The notes beneath the pieces were generated by a model, which searched no databases, was not told the DNA's origin, and was given only the letters and a program-made list of their open reading frames with translations. From NCBI GenBank assembly GCA_902527215.1, contig CABZOF010000001.1, forward strand, positions 354,501 to 418,500: 64,000 nt of DNA. Direction: 5' to 3'. Both the position numbers and the translations under genes were made by a program. Positions 1-8,401 of the stretch are shown piece by piece; the stretch's first letter is position 1, and each line of letters begins with the position of its first letter. This DNA is from an uncultured Pelagibacteraceae bacterium (GTDB lineage: Bacteria > Pseudomonadota > Alphaproteobacteria > Pelagibacterales > Pelagibacteraceae).

Positions 1-317
1 ATATAACTACACATCTGGGTATTGATGATCTATTTGAAAACGTATTTGATATAGTCGATGCGGAATATAACCCAAAACCTGCAGCGAAAGCATTCGATCT
101 GATGGTAAAAAAATTTGATATTGACCCAAAAGAAACAATTTATATTGAAGATATTGCAAAAAACTTGTCAATTGGGAAAGAAAGAGGAGCTACGACAGTT
201 TGGCTAATCAATAATGAATATTGGGGTAAAAAAGAATCTGATAAAGACTATATTGACTATAAAATAGAAAATCTCTCTTTATTTTTAAAAGAAATAAGGA
301 TATTAAAAAACTCATAA
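1..317 (+). CDS. HAD-superfamily hydrolase, pyrimidine 5'-nucleotidase type (5'-truncated by window edge)
   Basis: This is the C-terminal part of a gene that begins before the window. The open frame runs from base 3 (first codon ATA) to TAA at 315-317. The late HAD motifs are visible: a conserved lysine in NPKPAAKAFD (motif III) and the acidic motif IV in YIEDIAKNL. The family is Mg-dependent phosphohydrolases of the yeast SDT1 / bacterial pyrimidine 5'-nucleotidase group. It ends 3 bases before dapD, an arrangement seen in many Alphaproteobacteria, so the two are probably cotranscribed. The substrate cannot be told from this fragment, and the nucleophile aspartate lies outside the window. 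Confidence 0.8.
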   Translation, partial: ITTHLGIDDLFENVFDIVDAEYNPKPAAKAFDLMVKKFDIDPKETIYIEDIAKNLSIGKERGATTVWLINNEYWGKKESDKDYIDYKIENLSLFLKEIRILKNS

Positions 318-320
318 ATT

Positions 321-1148
321 ATGAGTATAGAAAACTTCATAAATGAAGCGTGGGAAAAAAGAGATCAAATAAATCCTTATTCAGATCAGTCTTTAAAAGA
401 TACAATAAATCAAGTCATTGATGACTTAGATAGTGGAAAGTCGCGAGTTGCTGAAAAAATAAATGGTGAATGGATAACTCATCAACATTTGAAAAAAGCA
501 ATCATGTTAAGTTTTAGATTATATCCAATGGAGAATTTGAACGGTCCATATAGTAGTTGGTATGATAAATCTCATCTACTAAAAGGTAAGACTGCAGGAT
601 GGACAAAAGAAGATCATGAGAAAGCGGGTTTTAGAATGGTGCCTAACTCTCCAGTAAGAAAAGGAAGTTTTGTTGGAAAGAACGCAGTTTTAATGCCATG
701 CTACGTTAACATTGGAGCATACATAGATGAAGGAACAATGATTGATACATTTGCAAGAGCAGGAAGCTGTAGCCAAATTGGAAAAAATTGTCATATCTCA
801 GCAGGTTCAGGTGTAGGTGGAGTTTTAGAACCTGCGCAAGCTCTGCCAACTATTATTGAGGATAATGTTTTTTTAGGTGCGATGTCTGAAGTTGTAGAAG
901 GTGTAATTGTAGGAGAAGGATCTGTACTGAGTATGGGCATGTACATAGGACAATCTACAAAAATTGTTAATAGAAAAACTGGAGAAATTACTTATGGAAA
1001 AATTCCTCCTTATTCAGTTGTAGTACCAGGTTCACTTCCTGACAAAAATAACCCAACTGCACCTTCACTATATTGTGCTGTAATAATTAAGCAAGTAGAT
1101 GAGAAGACAAGATCTAAAACTTCTATTAACGATCTGCTGAGAGAATAG
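321..1148 (+). CDS. dapD: 2,3,4,5-tetrahydropyridine-2,6-dicarboxylate N-succinyltransferase
   Basis: The 275-residue protein transfers succinyl from succinyl-CoA to tetrahydrodipicolinate in the succinylase branch of lysine and diaminopimelate synthesis, in the cytoplasm. The length fits the family. The N-terminal helical part contains the expected GKSRVAEK stretch. From about residue 105 there is a left-handed beta-helix of imperfect hexapeptide repeats (for example IGAYIDEGTMIDTFARAGS), followed by the SVVVPGSLP segment near the C-terminus. It starts with ATG just after the HAD gene and is followed 5 bases later by dapE, so the two consecutive pathway steps are encoded together. Confidence 0.96.
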   Translation: MSIENFINEAWEKRDQINPYSDQSLKDTINQVIDDLDSGKSRVAEKINGEWITHQHLKKAIMLSFRLYPMENLNGPYSSWYDKSHLLKGKTAGWTKEDHEKAGFRMVPNSPVRKGSFVGKNAVLMPCYVNIGAYIDEGTMIDTFARAGSCSQIGKNCHISAGSGVGGVLEPAQALPTIIEDNVFLGAMSEVVEGVIVGEGSVLSMGMYIGQSTKIVNRKTGEITYGKIPPYSVVVPGSLPDKNNPTAPSLYCAVIIKQVDEKTRSKTSINDLLRE

Positions 1149-1153
1149 TTTCG

Positions 1154-2311
1154 ATGAAAATTATAAATGAACTTCAATTAGCTAAAGAGCTAATCAGATT
1201 TCCAACTGTAACTCCTATAGATGCTGGAATAATGAAATTTTTAGAAAAAAAATTGAAAAAACTCGGCTTTAAAACTAAAATTCTGGAGTTCAAAGAAAAA
1301 GGAATTGCTCCAGTTAAAAATCTATATGCAAGATTAGGAAGCAAAAGTCCTAATTTTTGTTATGCAGGACATCTTGATGTTGTTCCAGCTGGAAATTTAA
1401 GAGATTGGACAGTAAATCCATTTAAACCAACAATTAAGAAAGGACATTTAATTGGAAGGGGTGCAAATGATATGAAAAGTTCTATAGCTGCATTTGTGTC
1501 AGCTATAAGCGTTTTTGTTGAAAAAAATAGAGGATTTAATGGATCGATAAGTCTTTTAATTACTGGAGATGAAGAAGGTGTTGCGATTAATGGAACCAAG
1601 AAAGTTGTAGATTATTTAAAAAAGAAACGAGAGAAAATAGATTTTTGCTTAGTTGGAGAGCCAACTAATCCTAATAAATTAGGTGAAATGATTAAAATTG
1701 GTCGAAGAGGAAGTATGAACGGTCGATTAACAATTACAGGTGTTCAAGGGCATGTAGCATATCCTCATAGAGCAAATAACCCTTCTACTGCTCTAGTAAG
1801 AATACTTAAAGAACTAAAAGATATACGATTTGACAAAGGCACGAAGGATTTTCAACCAACAAATCTTGAAATTACGAAAATTAATATAAATAATACTGCA
1901 GACAATGTAATTCCAGGTTTTGCATATGCTTCATTTAATATAAGATTTAATAATATGCATACTTCAAATTCCATTAAAAAAAAAATTAATAAAATTTTAA
2001 AAAAAGTTTGTAATAAAACTAAATCTAAATATAAAATTGATTACAATGTTTCAGGTGAAGCTTTTCTTACAAAGCCTAATAGTACAACATTTATGATACA
2101 AAGTATTATTAAAAAAGTTACTAAAATAAAGCCTAAACTTTCAACCACTGGAGGTACATCTGATGCAAGGTTTATTAGGGAAATAGCTCCTTGTTTAGAA
2201 TTTGGCTTAGTAGGAAAAACTATGCATAAAGTTGATGAGGCTGTCTCACTAACTGATTTAAAAAAATTGAGTTTAATATATTCAAAAGTTTTAAAAAATT
2301 ATTTTAAGTGA
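1154..2311 (+). CDS. dapE: Succinyl-diaminopimelate desuccinylase
   Basis: The 385-residue M20-family metallopeptidase hydrolyses N-succinyl-LL-diaminopimelate to LL-diaminopimelate and succinate. Visible dinuclear zinc ligands and catalytic residues are His and Asp in AGHLDVVP, Asp in GRGANDMKSS, the catalytic GDEEG pair, Glu in GEPT, and a late His in MHKVDE. A GGTSDARF motif typical of DapE precedes the last ligand. The length is normal for the family. The gene follows dapD by 5 bases, and its stop codon overlaps the GTG start of the next gene in a GTGA arrangement, which suggests translational coupling. Confidence 0.95.
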   Translation: MKIINELQLAKELIRFPTVTPIDAGIMKFLEKKLKKLGFKTKILEFKEKGIAPVKNLYARLGSKSPNFCYAGHLDVVPAGNLRDWTVNPFKPTIKKGHLIGRGANDMKSSIAAFVSAISVFVEKNRGFNGSISLLITGDEEGVAINGTKKVVDYLKKKREKIDFCLVGEPTNPNKLGEMIKIGRRGSMNGRLTITGVQGHVAYPHRANNPSTALVRILKELKDIRFDKGTKDFQPTNLEITKININNTADNVIPGFAYASFNIRFNNMHTSNSIKKKINKILKKVCNKTKSKYKIDYNVSGEAFLTKPNSTTFMIQSIIKKVTKIKPKLSTTGGTSDARFIREIAPCLEFGLVGKTMHKVDEAVSLTDLKKLSLIYSKVLKNYFK

Positions 2312-3237
2312 AGACCGGTCTAATCACTTCAGATACTTATAAAAACCATAATACTGGGAATGGCCATCCAGAAAAAATTGATAGAGTTACTGCTATAATT
2401 GATAACTTTAAAAAAGTAGATAACAAAAATCTTATATGGAAAAAACCAAATAAATTTGACGAATTTTTTTTAAATAAAACCCATTCAATAGAATATATTA
2501 ATCATGTTAAACAGTCTTTTCCAAAAAAGGGTTTAGTATTTTTAGATGGTGACACAATTGTTTCCCCTGGTAGTAAAGATGCTACTAAAGATGCAGTCGG
2601 TTCAATTATTACAGCAATAGATGGGGTGCAAAACAAAGAATTCAAAAACGCTTTTTGTGCTGTAAGACCTCCGGGCCATCATGCAGAAAAAAATAAAGCC
2701 ATGGGATTTTGTATATATAATAATGTAGCTGTTGGTGCTAATTATCTAATTGAAAAGTATAAATACAAAAAAATTGCAATAATTGATTTTGATGTTCACC
2801 ATGGTAATGGAACTCAAGATATTTTTTATGATAATGAAAAGGTATTGTATGTTTCTACTCACCAATACCCTTATTACCCCGGTTCAGGTTCAAATAAAGA
2901 AAATGGAAAATTTAATAATGTATTAAATATTCCACTAGAAGCTGGAACAACATCTGAAGTATATTTAAATGCATATGAAAATGTTTTAACTAAAATAAAA
3001 CAGTTCAAACCTGAATTCTTGTTATTTTCTGCGGGTTTTGATGCACATATTGATGATCCGTTAGCACAAATGAAATTATGTACTGAGGATTTTTATAAAA
3101 TTACCAAAAGGACTTTAGAATATTCTAAATCTTTTTGTAATGGTAGGGTCGTTTCAATTCTTGAAGGTGGTTATGATCTTAAAGCATTACAAAATAGTAC
3201 TCAAAGACATGTTGATGCGTTGTTAGAATTTAATTGA
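2308..3237 (+). CDS. Histone-deacetylase-family (class II-like) zinc deacetylase
   Basis: The 309-residue protein starts with GTG inside the dapE stop (4-base overlap). It has the full active site of the arginase/deacetylase fold: the HH dyad in RPPGHHAE (His124, His125), zinc ligands Asp162 and His164 in DFDVHHGNGT, and Asp245 in SAGFDAH. The EGGYDL motif near the end is also typical. Bacterial members act on acetyl-lysine, acetylpolyamines or other amides; the substrate here cannot be assigned. Cotranslation with dapE may be only compaction. The next gene encodes a SET methyltransferase, which makes a protein-lysine target worth considering (inference). Confidence 0.9.
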   Translation: MKTGLITSDTYKNHNTGNGHPEKIDRVTAIIDNFKKVDNKNLIWKKPNKFDEFFLNKTHSIEYINHVKQSFPKKGLVFLDGDTIVSPGSKDATKDAVGSIITAIDGVQNKEFKNAFCAVRPPGHHAEKNKAMGFCIYNNVAVGANYLIEKYKYKKIAIIDFDVHHGNGTQDIFYDNEKVLYVSTHQYPYYPGSGSNKENGKFNNVLNIPLEAGTTSEVYLNAYENVLTKIKQFKPEFLLFSAGFDAHIDDPLAQMKLCTEDFYKITKRTLEYSKSFCNGRVVSILEGGYDLKALQNSTQRHVDALLEFN

Positions 3238-3268
3238 TAATATTTTTTTAAGCGCTAAACACAAAAAT

Positions 3269-3742
3269 ATGAAACCATATAAGATTAAAAAGTCTGATAT
3301 TGATAAAAAAGGTAAAGGACTCTACGCCACAAGAGATATAAAAGAAGGTGAAAAAATAATAGATTACATTGGTAAATTAATTACCAAAAAACAAACTGAG
3401 AATTCTGACAAATACGATAACAGTAAGCCAATATATTTATTTACAGTAAATAAAAGATATGATCTCGATGGGGATTTCCCATGGAATACAGCTGGTCTAA
3501 TAAATCACTCATGTGAAAATAATTGTGATTACGATGGTAAGGGGCTTAAAATTTGGGTTAAGGCTATAAAAGATATTAAAAAAGGTGAGGAATTAACTTG
3601 TGACTATGGATTTGGTTATGACAAAGATTATAAACAATTTCCTTGTAAATGTAAGTCAAAAAATTGTTGTGGCTATATTGTAAGAGCAGAATCAAGATGG
3701 AGAATTAATAAAAAATTCTCAATGGGTAATAAGAAAAATTAG
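3269..3742 (+). CDS. SET-domain protein-lysine methyltransferase with post-SET motif
   Basis: The 157-residue protein is almost entirely a SET domain. Visible motifs are GKGLYA (S-adenosylmethionine binding, residues 15-20), the pseudoknot motif INHSCENN (about 78-85), GEELTCDYGF with the catalytic-type tyrosine (about 107-115), and a post-SET CxCx4C cluster at Cys126, Cys128 and Cys133. In eukaryotic enzymes this cluster binds zinc together with the Cys of NHSC. There are no extra domains or signal peptide. It lies 31 bases after the deacetylase-family gene on the same strand and overlaps the end of the convergent truA by 4 bases. The target protein is unknown. Confidence 0.88.
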   Translation: MKPYKIKKSDIDKKGKGLYATRDIKEGEKIIDYIGKLITKKQTENSDKYDNSKPIYLFTVNKRYDLDGDFPWNTAGLINHSCENNCDYDGKGLKIWVKAIKDIKKGEELTCDYGFGYDKDYKQFPCKCKSKNCCGYIVRAESRWRINKKFSMGNKKN

Positions 3743-4479
3743 TATAAAATTTTTTTCAAAAATAATCCTTCTGCTGGTGCTGGTGGTGCGCATAAATTTC
3801 TATTTTTTGATTTAATTACACTTGTAAATTTTTTTAATGTCCACTTTTTTTCACCAACATATTTTAAACAACCAACCATTGATCTAACTTGTTGTTTTAA
3901 AAATGATTGTGATCTAAACTCTAGTTCAATTTTGTTTTTTGTCTTTTTAATTTTAACTGATTTAATTGATCTTATTGGGCTTTTCGCATTACATCCAGAT
4001 GCTCTAAAAGTTGAAAAATCATGAGATCCAATTAACTTTTTTGCTGCTTTTTTCATTTCCTCTAATTCGAGGTTTTTAATAACAAACCAACCTCGCTTAT
4101 TTTGAAGGATCGGTTTACTTGATTGATTGAAAATAACATATTTATAAACTCTTTCTTTTGCAGAAAAACGTGCATGAAATTTCATATTTTTTCTTTTTAT
4201 TTTTAAAATGGCTATTTCGTATTTATTTAAAAAAAAATTAATTGATTTTAAAAATTGATTTAAATTTTGAATTTTTTCAGTGACATCAAAATGTGCAGAT
4301 TGCTCAATTGCATGTACACCTGTATCTGTCCTTCCCGAGCCAATAAGTGTAATTTTTTCATTTAAAAGATATGAAATTTTTTTTTGAGTTAATCCTTGTA
4401 TAGTTTTGCCTTTTGTTTGTACCTGCCAACCTATGAAAGAGGATCCAACATATTCGATTAGAATTTGATATCTGAACAT
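3739..4479 (-). CDS. truA: tRNA pseudouridine(38-40) synthase
   Basis: The 246-residue enzyme isomerises uridine to pseudouridine at positions 38-40 of the tRNA anticodon arm. The catalytic aspartate lies in the family motif GSGRTDTGVHA. Other TruA blocks are visible: FHARFSAKERVYKYVI and FLKQQVRSMVG. The length is typical. It is the last gene of a def-fmt-truA run; fmt ends 2 bases upstream of its start. Its 3' end overlaps the convergent SET-domain gene by 4 bases, so no stand-alone terminator separates them. Confidence 0.95.
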   Translation of the reverse strand: MFRYQILIEYVGSSFIGWQVQTKGKTIQGLTQKKISYLLNEKITLIGSGRTDTGVHAIEQSAHFDVTEKIQNLNQFLKSINFFLNKYEIAILKIKRKNMKFHARFSAKERVYKYVIFNQSSKPILQNKRGWFVIKNLELEEMKKAAKKLIGSHDFSTFRASGCNAKSPIRSIKSVKIKKTKNKIELEFRSQSFLKQQVRSMVGCLKYVGEKKWTLKKFTSVIKSKNRNLCAPPAPAEGLFLKKILY

Positions 4480-4481
4480 GT

Positions 4482-5402
4482 TTAATTCAAATCGGTGCCT
4501 TTAGTGATTTGGCTACCGCGCAGAAATTCCTTAGTTTTTTGAACTGTTTTACCTTGTCTTTGTATCTCAATGATCTTTATTGAATTTTCACCGCAACCAA
4601 TTTCAAAATTATCTGATAAGACATAACCTGATTTTCCACTTAAAATTGATTTTTCTGCTTTTAGTATCTTGTATCTTTCCCCTTTAAATTCAAACCAACC
4701 TCCTGGATTTGGATATAGACCATTAATTTTTCCTATGATTTTTAAATTACTGTCCTCCCAATTTATTTTTCCTTCTTCTTTTTTAATTTTTTTTGCATAT
4801 GTAGATTTGCTATGATCTTGTTCTTTAAAATGTGCTTTGTTATCAAATATATCATCAATATTTTGTAGTATTTTTTCAGATGCTAAATTACTTAATCTTT
4901 GAGATAAATCCTCACTATTTTCATTTTCTAAAATATTTATGGAATATTGATTACAAACAGGACCAGAGTCTAAACCCTCATTAATTTTCATTATAGAAAT
5001 ACCTGTTGACGTTTCATTGTCCATAATTGCTCTTTGAATGGGAGCAGCACCTCGTAATTTTGGTAAAAGTGAATAATGAATATTTATCCATCCATATTTT
5101 GGAATTTCTAAAATGTTTTTCTTAAGAATTTGCCCGTAAGCAACAACGATACCCAAACTTATATTTTGTTTATTAAGAAAGTTTTTTTCTTCAGCATTAT
5201 CTAATGCAATTGGAGTTCTAACAGGAATATTTAATATTTCAGCCATTATATGAACGGGTGACTTATTTAATCTTTGTCCTCTATTTGATGCTACGGGTGG
5301 TTGAGTATAAACAACCTCAATATCAAAACCATTTTGATACAATGATTTGAGTATTTGCCCAGAAATAGTGGGAGTACCCATGAAAGCAATTTTTTTGCTC
5401 AT
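4482..5402 (-). CDS. fmt: Methionyl-tRNA formyltransferase
   Basis: The 306-residue enzyme formylates initiator Met-tRNA with 10-formyl-tetrahydrofolate. The N-terminal formyltransferase domain shows the catalytic region INIHYSLLPKLRGAAPIQRA (Asn, His) and the folate-side DSGPV segment. The C-terminal part is the Fmt-specific OB-like domain with a conserved YPNPGGW. The length is normal. Its ATG shares a base with the stop codon of def (TAATG), so the deformylase and formyltransferase of the formyl-methionine cycle are translationally linked, as in many bacteria. Confidence 0.95.
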   Translation of the reverse strand: MSKKIAFMGTPTISGQILKSLYQNGFDIEVVYTQPPVASNRGQRLNKSPVHIMAEILNIPVRTPIALDNAEEKNFLNKQNISLGIVVAYGQILKKNILEIPKYGWINIHYSLLPKLRGAAPIQRAIMDNETSTGISIMKINEGLDSGPVCNQYSINILENENSEDLSQRLSNLASEKILQNIDDIFDNKAHFKEQDHSKSTYAKKIKKEEGKINWEDSNLKIIGKINGLYPNPGGWFEFKGERYKILKAEKSILSGKSGYVLSDNFEIGCGENSIKIIEIQRQGKTVQKTKEFLRGSQITKGTDLN

Positions 5403-5923
5403 TAAACAATAATTCTATCAGGAGGATTTTTTCTTTTTGATAATTTTTTAACAATCATTGTTTTTTTTAATTTTGATAAATAATCTATGAATAGAATTCC
5501 TTCAAGATGATCCATTTCATGCTGTATACAGGTTGCAAGGAGTCCATCAGCTTCTAAAGTTTTATTTTCACCATTATAATCTAAATATTCAACCTCACAA
5601 TATTTAGGTCTGTCAACTTCCGCAAAATAATCAGGGACAGATAAACATCCCTCTTCATATGTTGTTTTTTCCTTATCCTTATTTTTAATTATAGGATTTA
5701 CAAAATACATTGGATTTTTCTTTCCATCTTTTGAAATATCCATCACTATAATTCTTTTGGGAATACCAATTTGAATTGCTGCTAAACCAATACCATTAGC
5801 TGCATACATTGTTTCCAACATATCATCCATTAATTTTCTTTCTCCATTACCCACTGTTGGTACTGGTTTTGAGACTTGTCTTAAAATTTCGTTAGGTTCA
5901 GTTATAATTGTTTTTATTGTCAT
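5402..5923 (-). CDS. def: Peptide deformylase
   Basis: The 173-residue iron/zinc metalloenzyme removes the N-formyl group from nascent proteins. All three family motifs are visible: GIGLAAIQIG, EGCLSVP (metal-binding Cys) and QHEMDHLEG (two metal-binding His and the catalytic Glu). It is first in a def-fmt-truA run. The gene upstream on the same strand ends 16 bases before its start, so the run may be cotranscribed with the secreted-protein gene. Confidence 0.96.
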   Translation of the reverse strand: MTIKTIITEPNEILRQVSKPVPTVGNGERKLMDDMLETMYAANGIGLAAIQIGIPKRIIVMDISKDGKKNPMYFVNPIIKNKDKEKTTYEEGCLSVPDYFAEVDRPKYCEVEYLDYNGENKTLEADGLLATCIQHEMDHLEGILFIDYLSKLKKTMIVKKLSKRKNPPDRIIV

Positions 5924-5939
5924 GATTAATTGAAGTATT

Positions 5940-7676
5940 TTAAACTTTTAATGGAAGAATTTCCAATAATAGTTCATTTCTCAAGCTAATTAATTTTGTT
6001 CTATTCATAATTTCAATTATAAAATTTAGTGACTCACTATTTAATTCATCCAACTCTTTGTCACCAATAATCTCCACTAGTTTTAATAATATCATGCCCG
6101 ATTCCTTATTATCTATCATTTTATCAAATTCTGAATTTAATTCGGATTTATACTGAGAAAGTTCCTCAATTGGATCTATTTGAATTCCATCAGATCTCAA
6201 TGATTGCAGTAATAAAACATCTTTAAAGCTGAAAGAGTAATTTTTATCATTTTTCATCTTTGACAACAAATTATCAGTTAATTTTTGTGTTTTAGGTAAG
6301 CTTTGCTTATTCAGAAAATAATTTAATATTTTTGATTGATGAAATACTTCATTATTAAACTTAATTTTATTTTTTCTCTTTTCTTCAGTAATTAAATTAG
6401 TTTGGTAAAAGTCAGAAAACTTTACAGGGATTTCTTTTTTGTCCATTTTTTTTAATAGACTAGACAGTTCATCATCAAATGATTTTTTAAAATTTGAGTT
6501 TTCAAAAGAATTAATCAATTTTGATAATAATGAAAGTTTATTTTCAATATTATCTGATAGTAAAAACCTCTGATACATTAGAGCTCTTCCTTCATAATCG
6601 GGTAAGTTTTTTAATGCATTCTCATAATTAATAAGGTCATCTATCTCAAATTGAAATTTTTTGTACAAATTTAATAGATCTTTTTCATCAAAAATACCTT
6701 TACTGGTTGCTTTCTCTAAAAACTTTACCTGATCAATATCGCTAAGATTAAAATCATTTAAATTTTTAAGTATGTTTGAGTTAGATAAATATTTCCAAAT
6801 AAATTCTTCGGACTCTACTGATGGATAATATAAAAATGTCTTATCCGTTTTGTGAGATAAGTGAAAATAAAGAATATTTTCATCAGACAATATAAAATTA
6901 TTATCCTCATATCCCATTAATACTTCAAACTTTTTAACAAAAAAATCATTCAAAGGATCTAGTTCAGAGTTAAGATCAAACAACAACTGAGCCTCATCTT
7001 TTTTATTCTGAGTTATTAAACAATAAATTTTGAAATATGTTAGGTATTCATCAGTTATTAAAGTTAAACTATCAATTGCTGAGCATGAATTTTCTATTTT
7101 GTTTAATGACAAATAATAGTTAGCTACATGTTTTATAAGTCTTTCTTTGTCTTTTATTGATGAATTTTTTTGAATAAATTCTTCAACTAAATCAAAATCT
7201 TTTTTTTTAATTAGATGATCAAGTGTGAAATTTTCAAATTCATTTAATGAAAAATTTTGATTTGGTACATAAGAGTTTGTTAATAATGCTACATCCATTA
7301 ACCTTTCAGAGAAACTTGATAAATTTTTAGACTGTATTTTTTCTAGTAATTTTTTAATTTTTATTCCATCTGTTTTTAACCACATATCAAGATTTAGATC
7401 GTTATCATCAGGGTCAAATAATCCAGCCAACAAAATATTAGAATTGTCTAAATTTTGATCAACTATAATATTTTCATCAGAAAGTTTTACTTTAACATCC
7501 TCCATCTGGCTTGAGTTATTAGATGTGTTAATATTATTTGTCGATTGAGTATTGTTAGCCTCTTTTTTTTCTATTTCTGACCAAAATTCTTTAATTTCCT
7601 GTGCCTGAACAGATTGAATAAACAAAAAAAAAGATGCAAAAATTAAAAATTTACTTAATTGTTTTGAAATTTTCAT
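5940..7676 (-). CDS. Secreted alpha-helical protein of unknown function
   Basis: The 578-residue product (ATG at 7676; an in-frame ATG 18 bases further upstream is less likely because it would precede the signal peptide with extra charged residues) has a clear signal peptide, FLIFASFFLFIQSVQAQ, with a probable cut after VQA. An Asn/Ser-rich low-complexity linker follows, then a long mostly helical Leu/Glu/Lys/Asn-rich region that looks like solenoid repeats. A short block LLAGLFDPDDNDLNLDMW stands out as likely conserved. I recognise no catalytic motif. Its start overlaps the end of the small membrane protein upstream by 26 bases. Probably a periplasmic protein; function unknown. Confidence 0.7.
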   Translation of the reverse strand: MKISKQLSKFLIFASFFLFIQSVQAQEIKEFWSEIEKKEANNTQSTNNINTSNNSSQMEDVKVKLSDENIIVDQNLDNSNILLAGLFDPDDNDLNLDMWLKTDGIKIKKLLEKIQSKNLSSFSERLMDVALLTNSYVPNQNFSLNEFENFTLDHLIKKKDFDLVEEFIQKNSSIKDKERLIKHVANYYLSLNKIENSCSAIDSLTLITDEYLTYFKIYCLITQNKKDEAQLLFDLNSELDPLNDFFVKKFEVLMGYEDNNFILSDENILYFHLSHKTDKTFLYYPSVESEEFIWKYLSNSNILKNLNDFNLSDIDQVKFLEKATSKGIFDEKDLLNLYKKFQFEIDDLINYENALKNLPDYEGRALMYQRFLLSDNIENKLSLLSKLINSFENSNFKKSFDDELSSLLKKMDKKEIPVKFSDFYQTNLITEEKRKNKIKFNNEVFHQSKILNYFLNKQSLPKTQKLTDNLLSKMKNDKNYSFSFKDVLLLQSLRSDGIQIDPIEELSQYKSELNSEFDKMIDNKESGMILLKLVEIIGDKELDELNSESLNFIIEIMNRTKLISLRNELLLEILPLKV

Positions 7677-7833
7677 TTGGTAAAATTTTTTCAATTTGTT
7701 TAAGTGGAGCAGGTAAGTTGATCTGATTGATCAAAATAAAGCCAAATACAATTATTAAAATGGCAATTATAATTTTTGAAATTGTTTTAAAACTAAAAAT
7801 TTTGTCTTTACTTGTTTTTTTTGTAAATTGCAT
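7651..7833 (-). CDS. Small single-pass membrane protein, unknown
   Basis: This is a 60-residue protein counted from the ATG at 7833; another ATG at 7851 would add six residues. A basic N-terminus is followed by one hydrophobic segment, IIIAILIIVFGFILI, and a short Pro-containing tail (NLPAPLKQIEKILPNE), giving a probable N-in, C-out topology. Its end overlaps the start of the secreted 578-residue protein in another frame, so the two are likely translationally coupled and may work together at the membrane. It is divergent from aroK with only about 55 bases between the starts. No family is recognised. Confidence 0.6.
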   Translation of the reverse strand: MQFTKKTSKDKIFSFKTISKIIIAILIIVFGFILINQINLPAPLKQIEKILPNENFKTIK

Positions 7834-7888
7834 ATATTTTAATAATTTCAAAATAAGACATATTTGTGTTTTTTCAATATAGAAACTA

Positions 7889-8401
7889 ATGAAATCAAAT
7901 AAAAATATTGTATTAATTGGGATGATGGGATCTGGAAAATCATCAATTGGTAAAATTTTGTCAAAAAAATTAAAATTAACATTTATTGATATTGATCAAA
8001 AAATTGAAGAAAGTGAGAATTCTAAAATATCAGAAATTTTTAGTAAATATGGAGAGCATTATTTTCGTAAAATTGAAGAAAAAATATCTTTAAAATATCT
8101 TAATTCAGAAAATTCTGTAATTTCTTTAGGTGGAGGAGGTTTTATAAATGCGTCAATCAGAAAAATGTGTAAAAAAAATTGTCTATCTTTTTGGCTAGAT
8201 TGGAAAAATGAAACAATAGTAGAAAGAATCTTTAAGAGCAAGAAAAGACCTTTGGCAATAAATCTTACAAAGGGTCAAATTAATAATTTAATAAAAGAAA
8301 GATCAAAATTTTATAGCTTGTCGAATCATAGAATTAACTGCAATAAATTAGACAAAGTTGAAATTATAAATAAGATATCAGATATTTATGAATACGAATA
8401 A
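7889..8401 (+). CDS. aroK: Shikimate kinase
   Basis: The 170-residue kinase phosphorylates shikimate to shikimate 3-phosphate with ATP in the aromatic amino acid pathway. The Walker A motif is GMMGSGKSS (about residues 11-19), the substrate-binding DID follows, and the GGGGF motif lies near residue 80. The lid segment KKRPLA is present. The length is typical. It overlaps aroB by 14 bases, giving the classical aroK-aroB pair. Confidence 0.95.
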   Translation: MKSNKNIVLIGMMGSGKSSIGKILSKKLKLTFIDIDQKIEESENSKISEIFSKYGEHYFRKIEEKISLKYLNSENSVISLGGGGFINASIRKMCKKNCLSFWLDWKNETIVERIFKSKKRPLAINLTKGQINNLIKERSKFYSLSNHRINCNKLDKVEIINKISDIYEYE

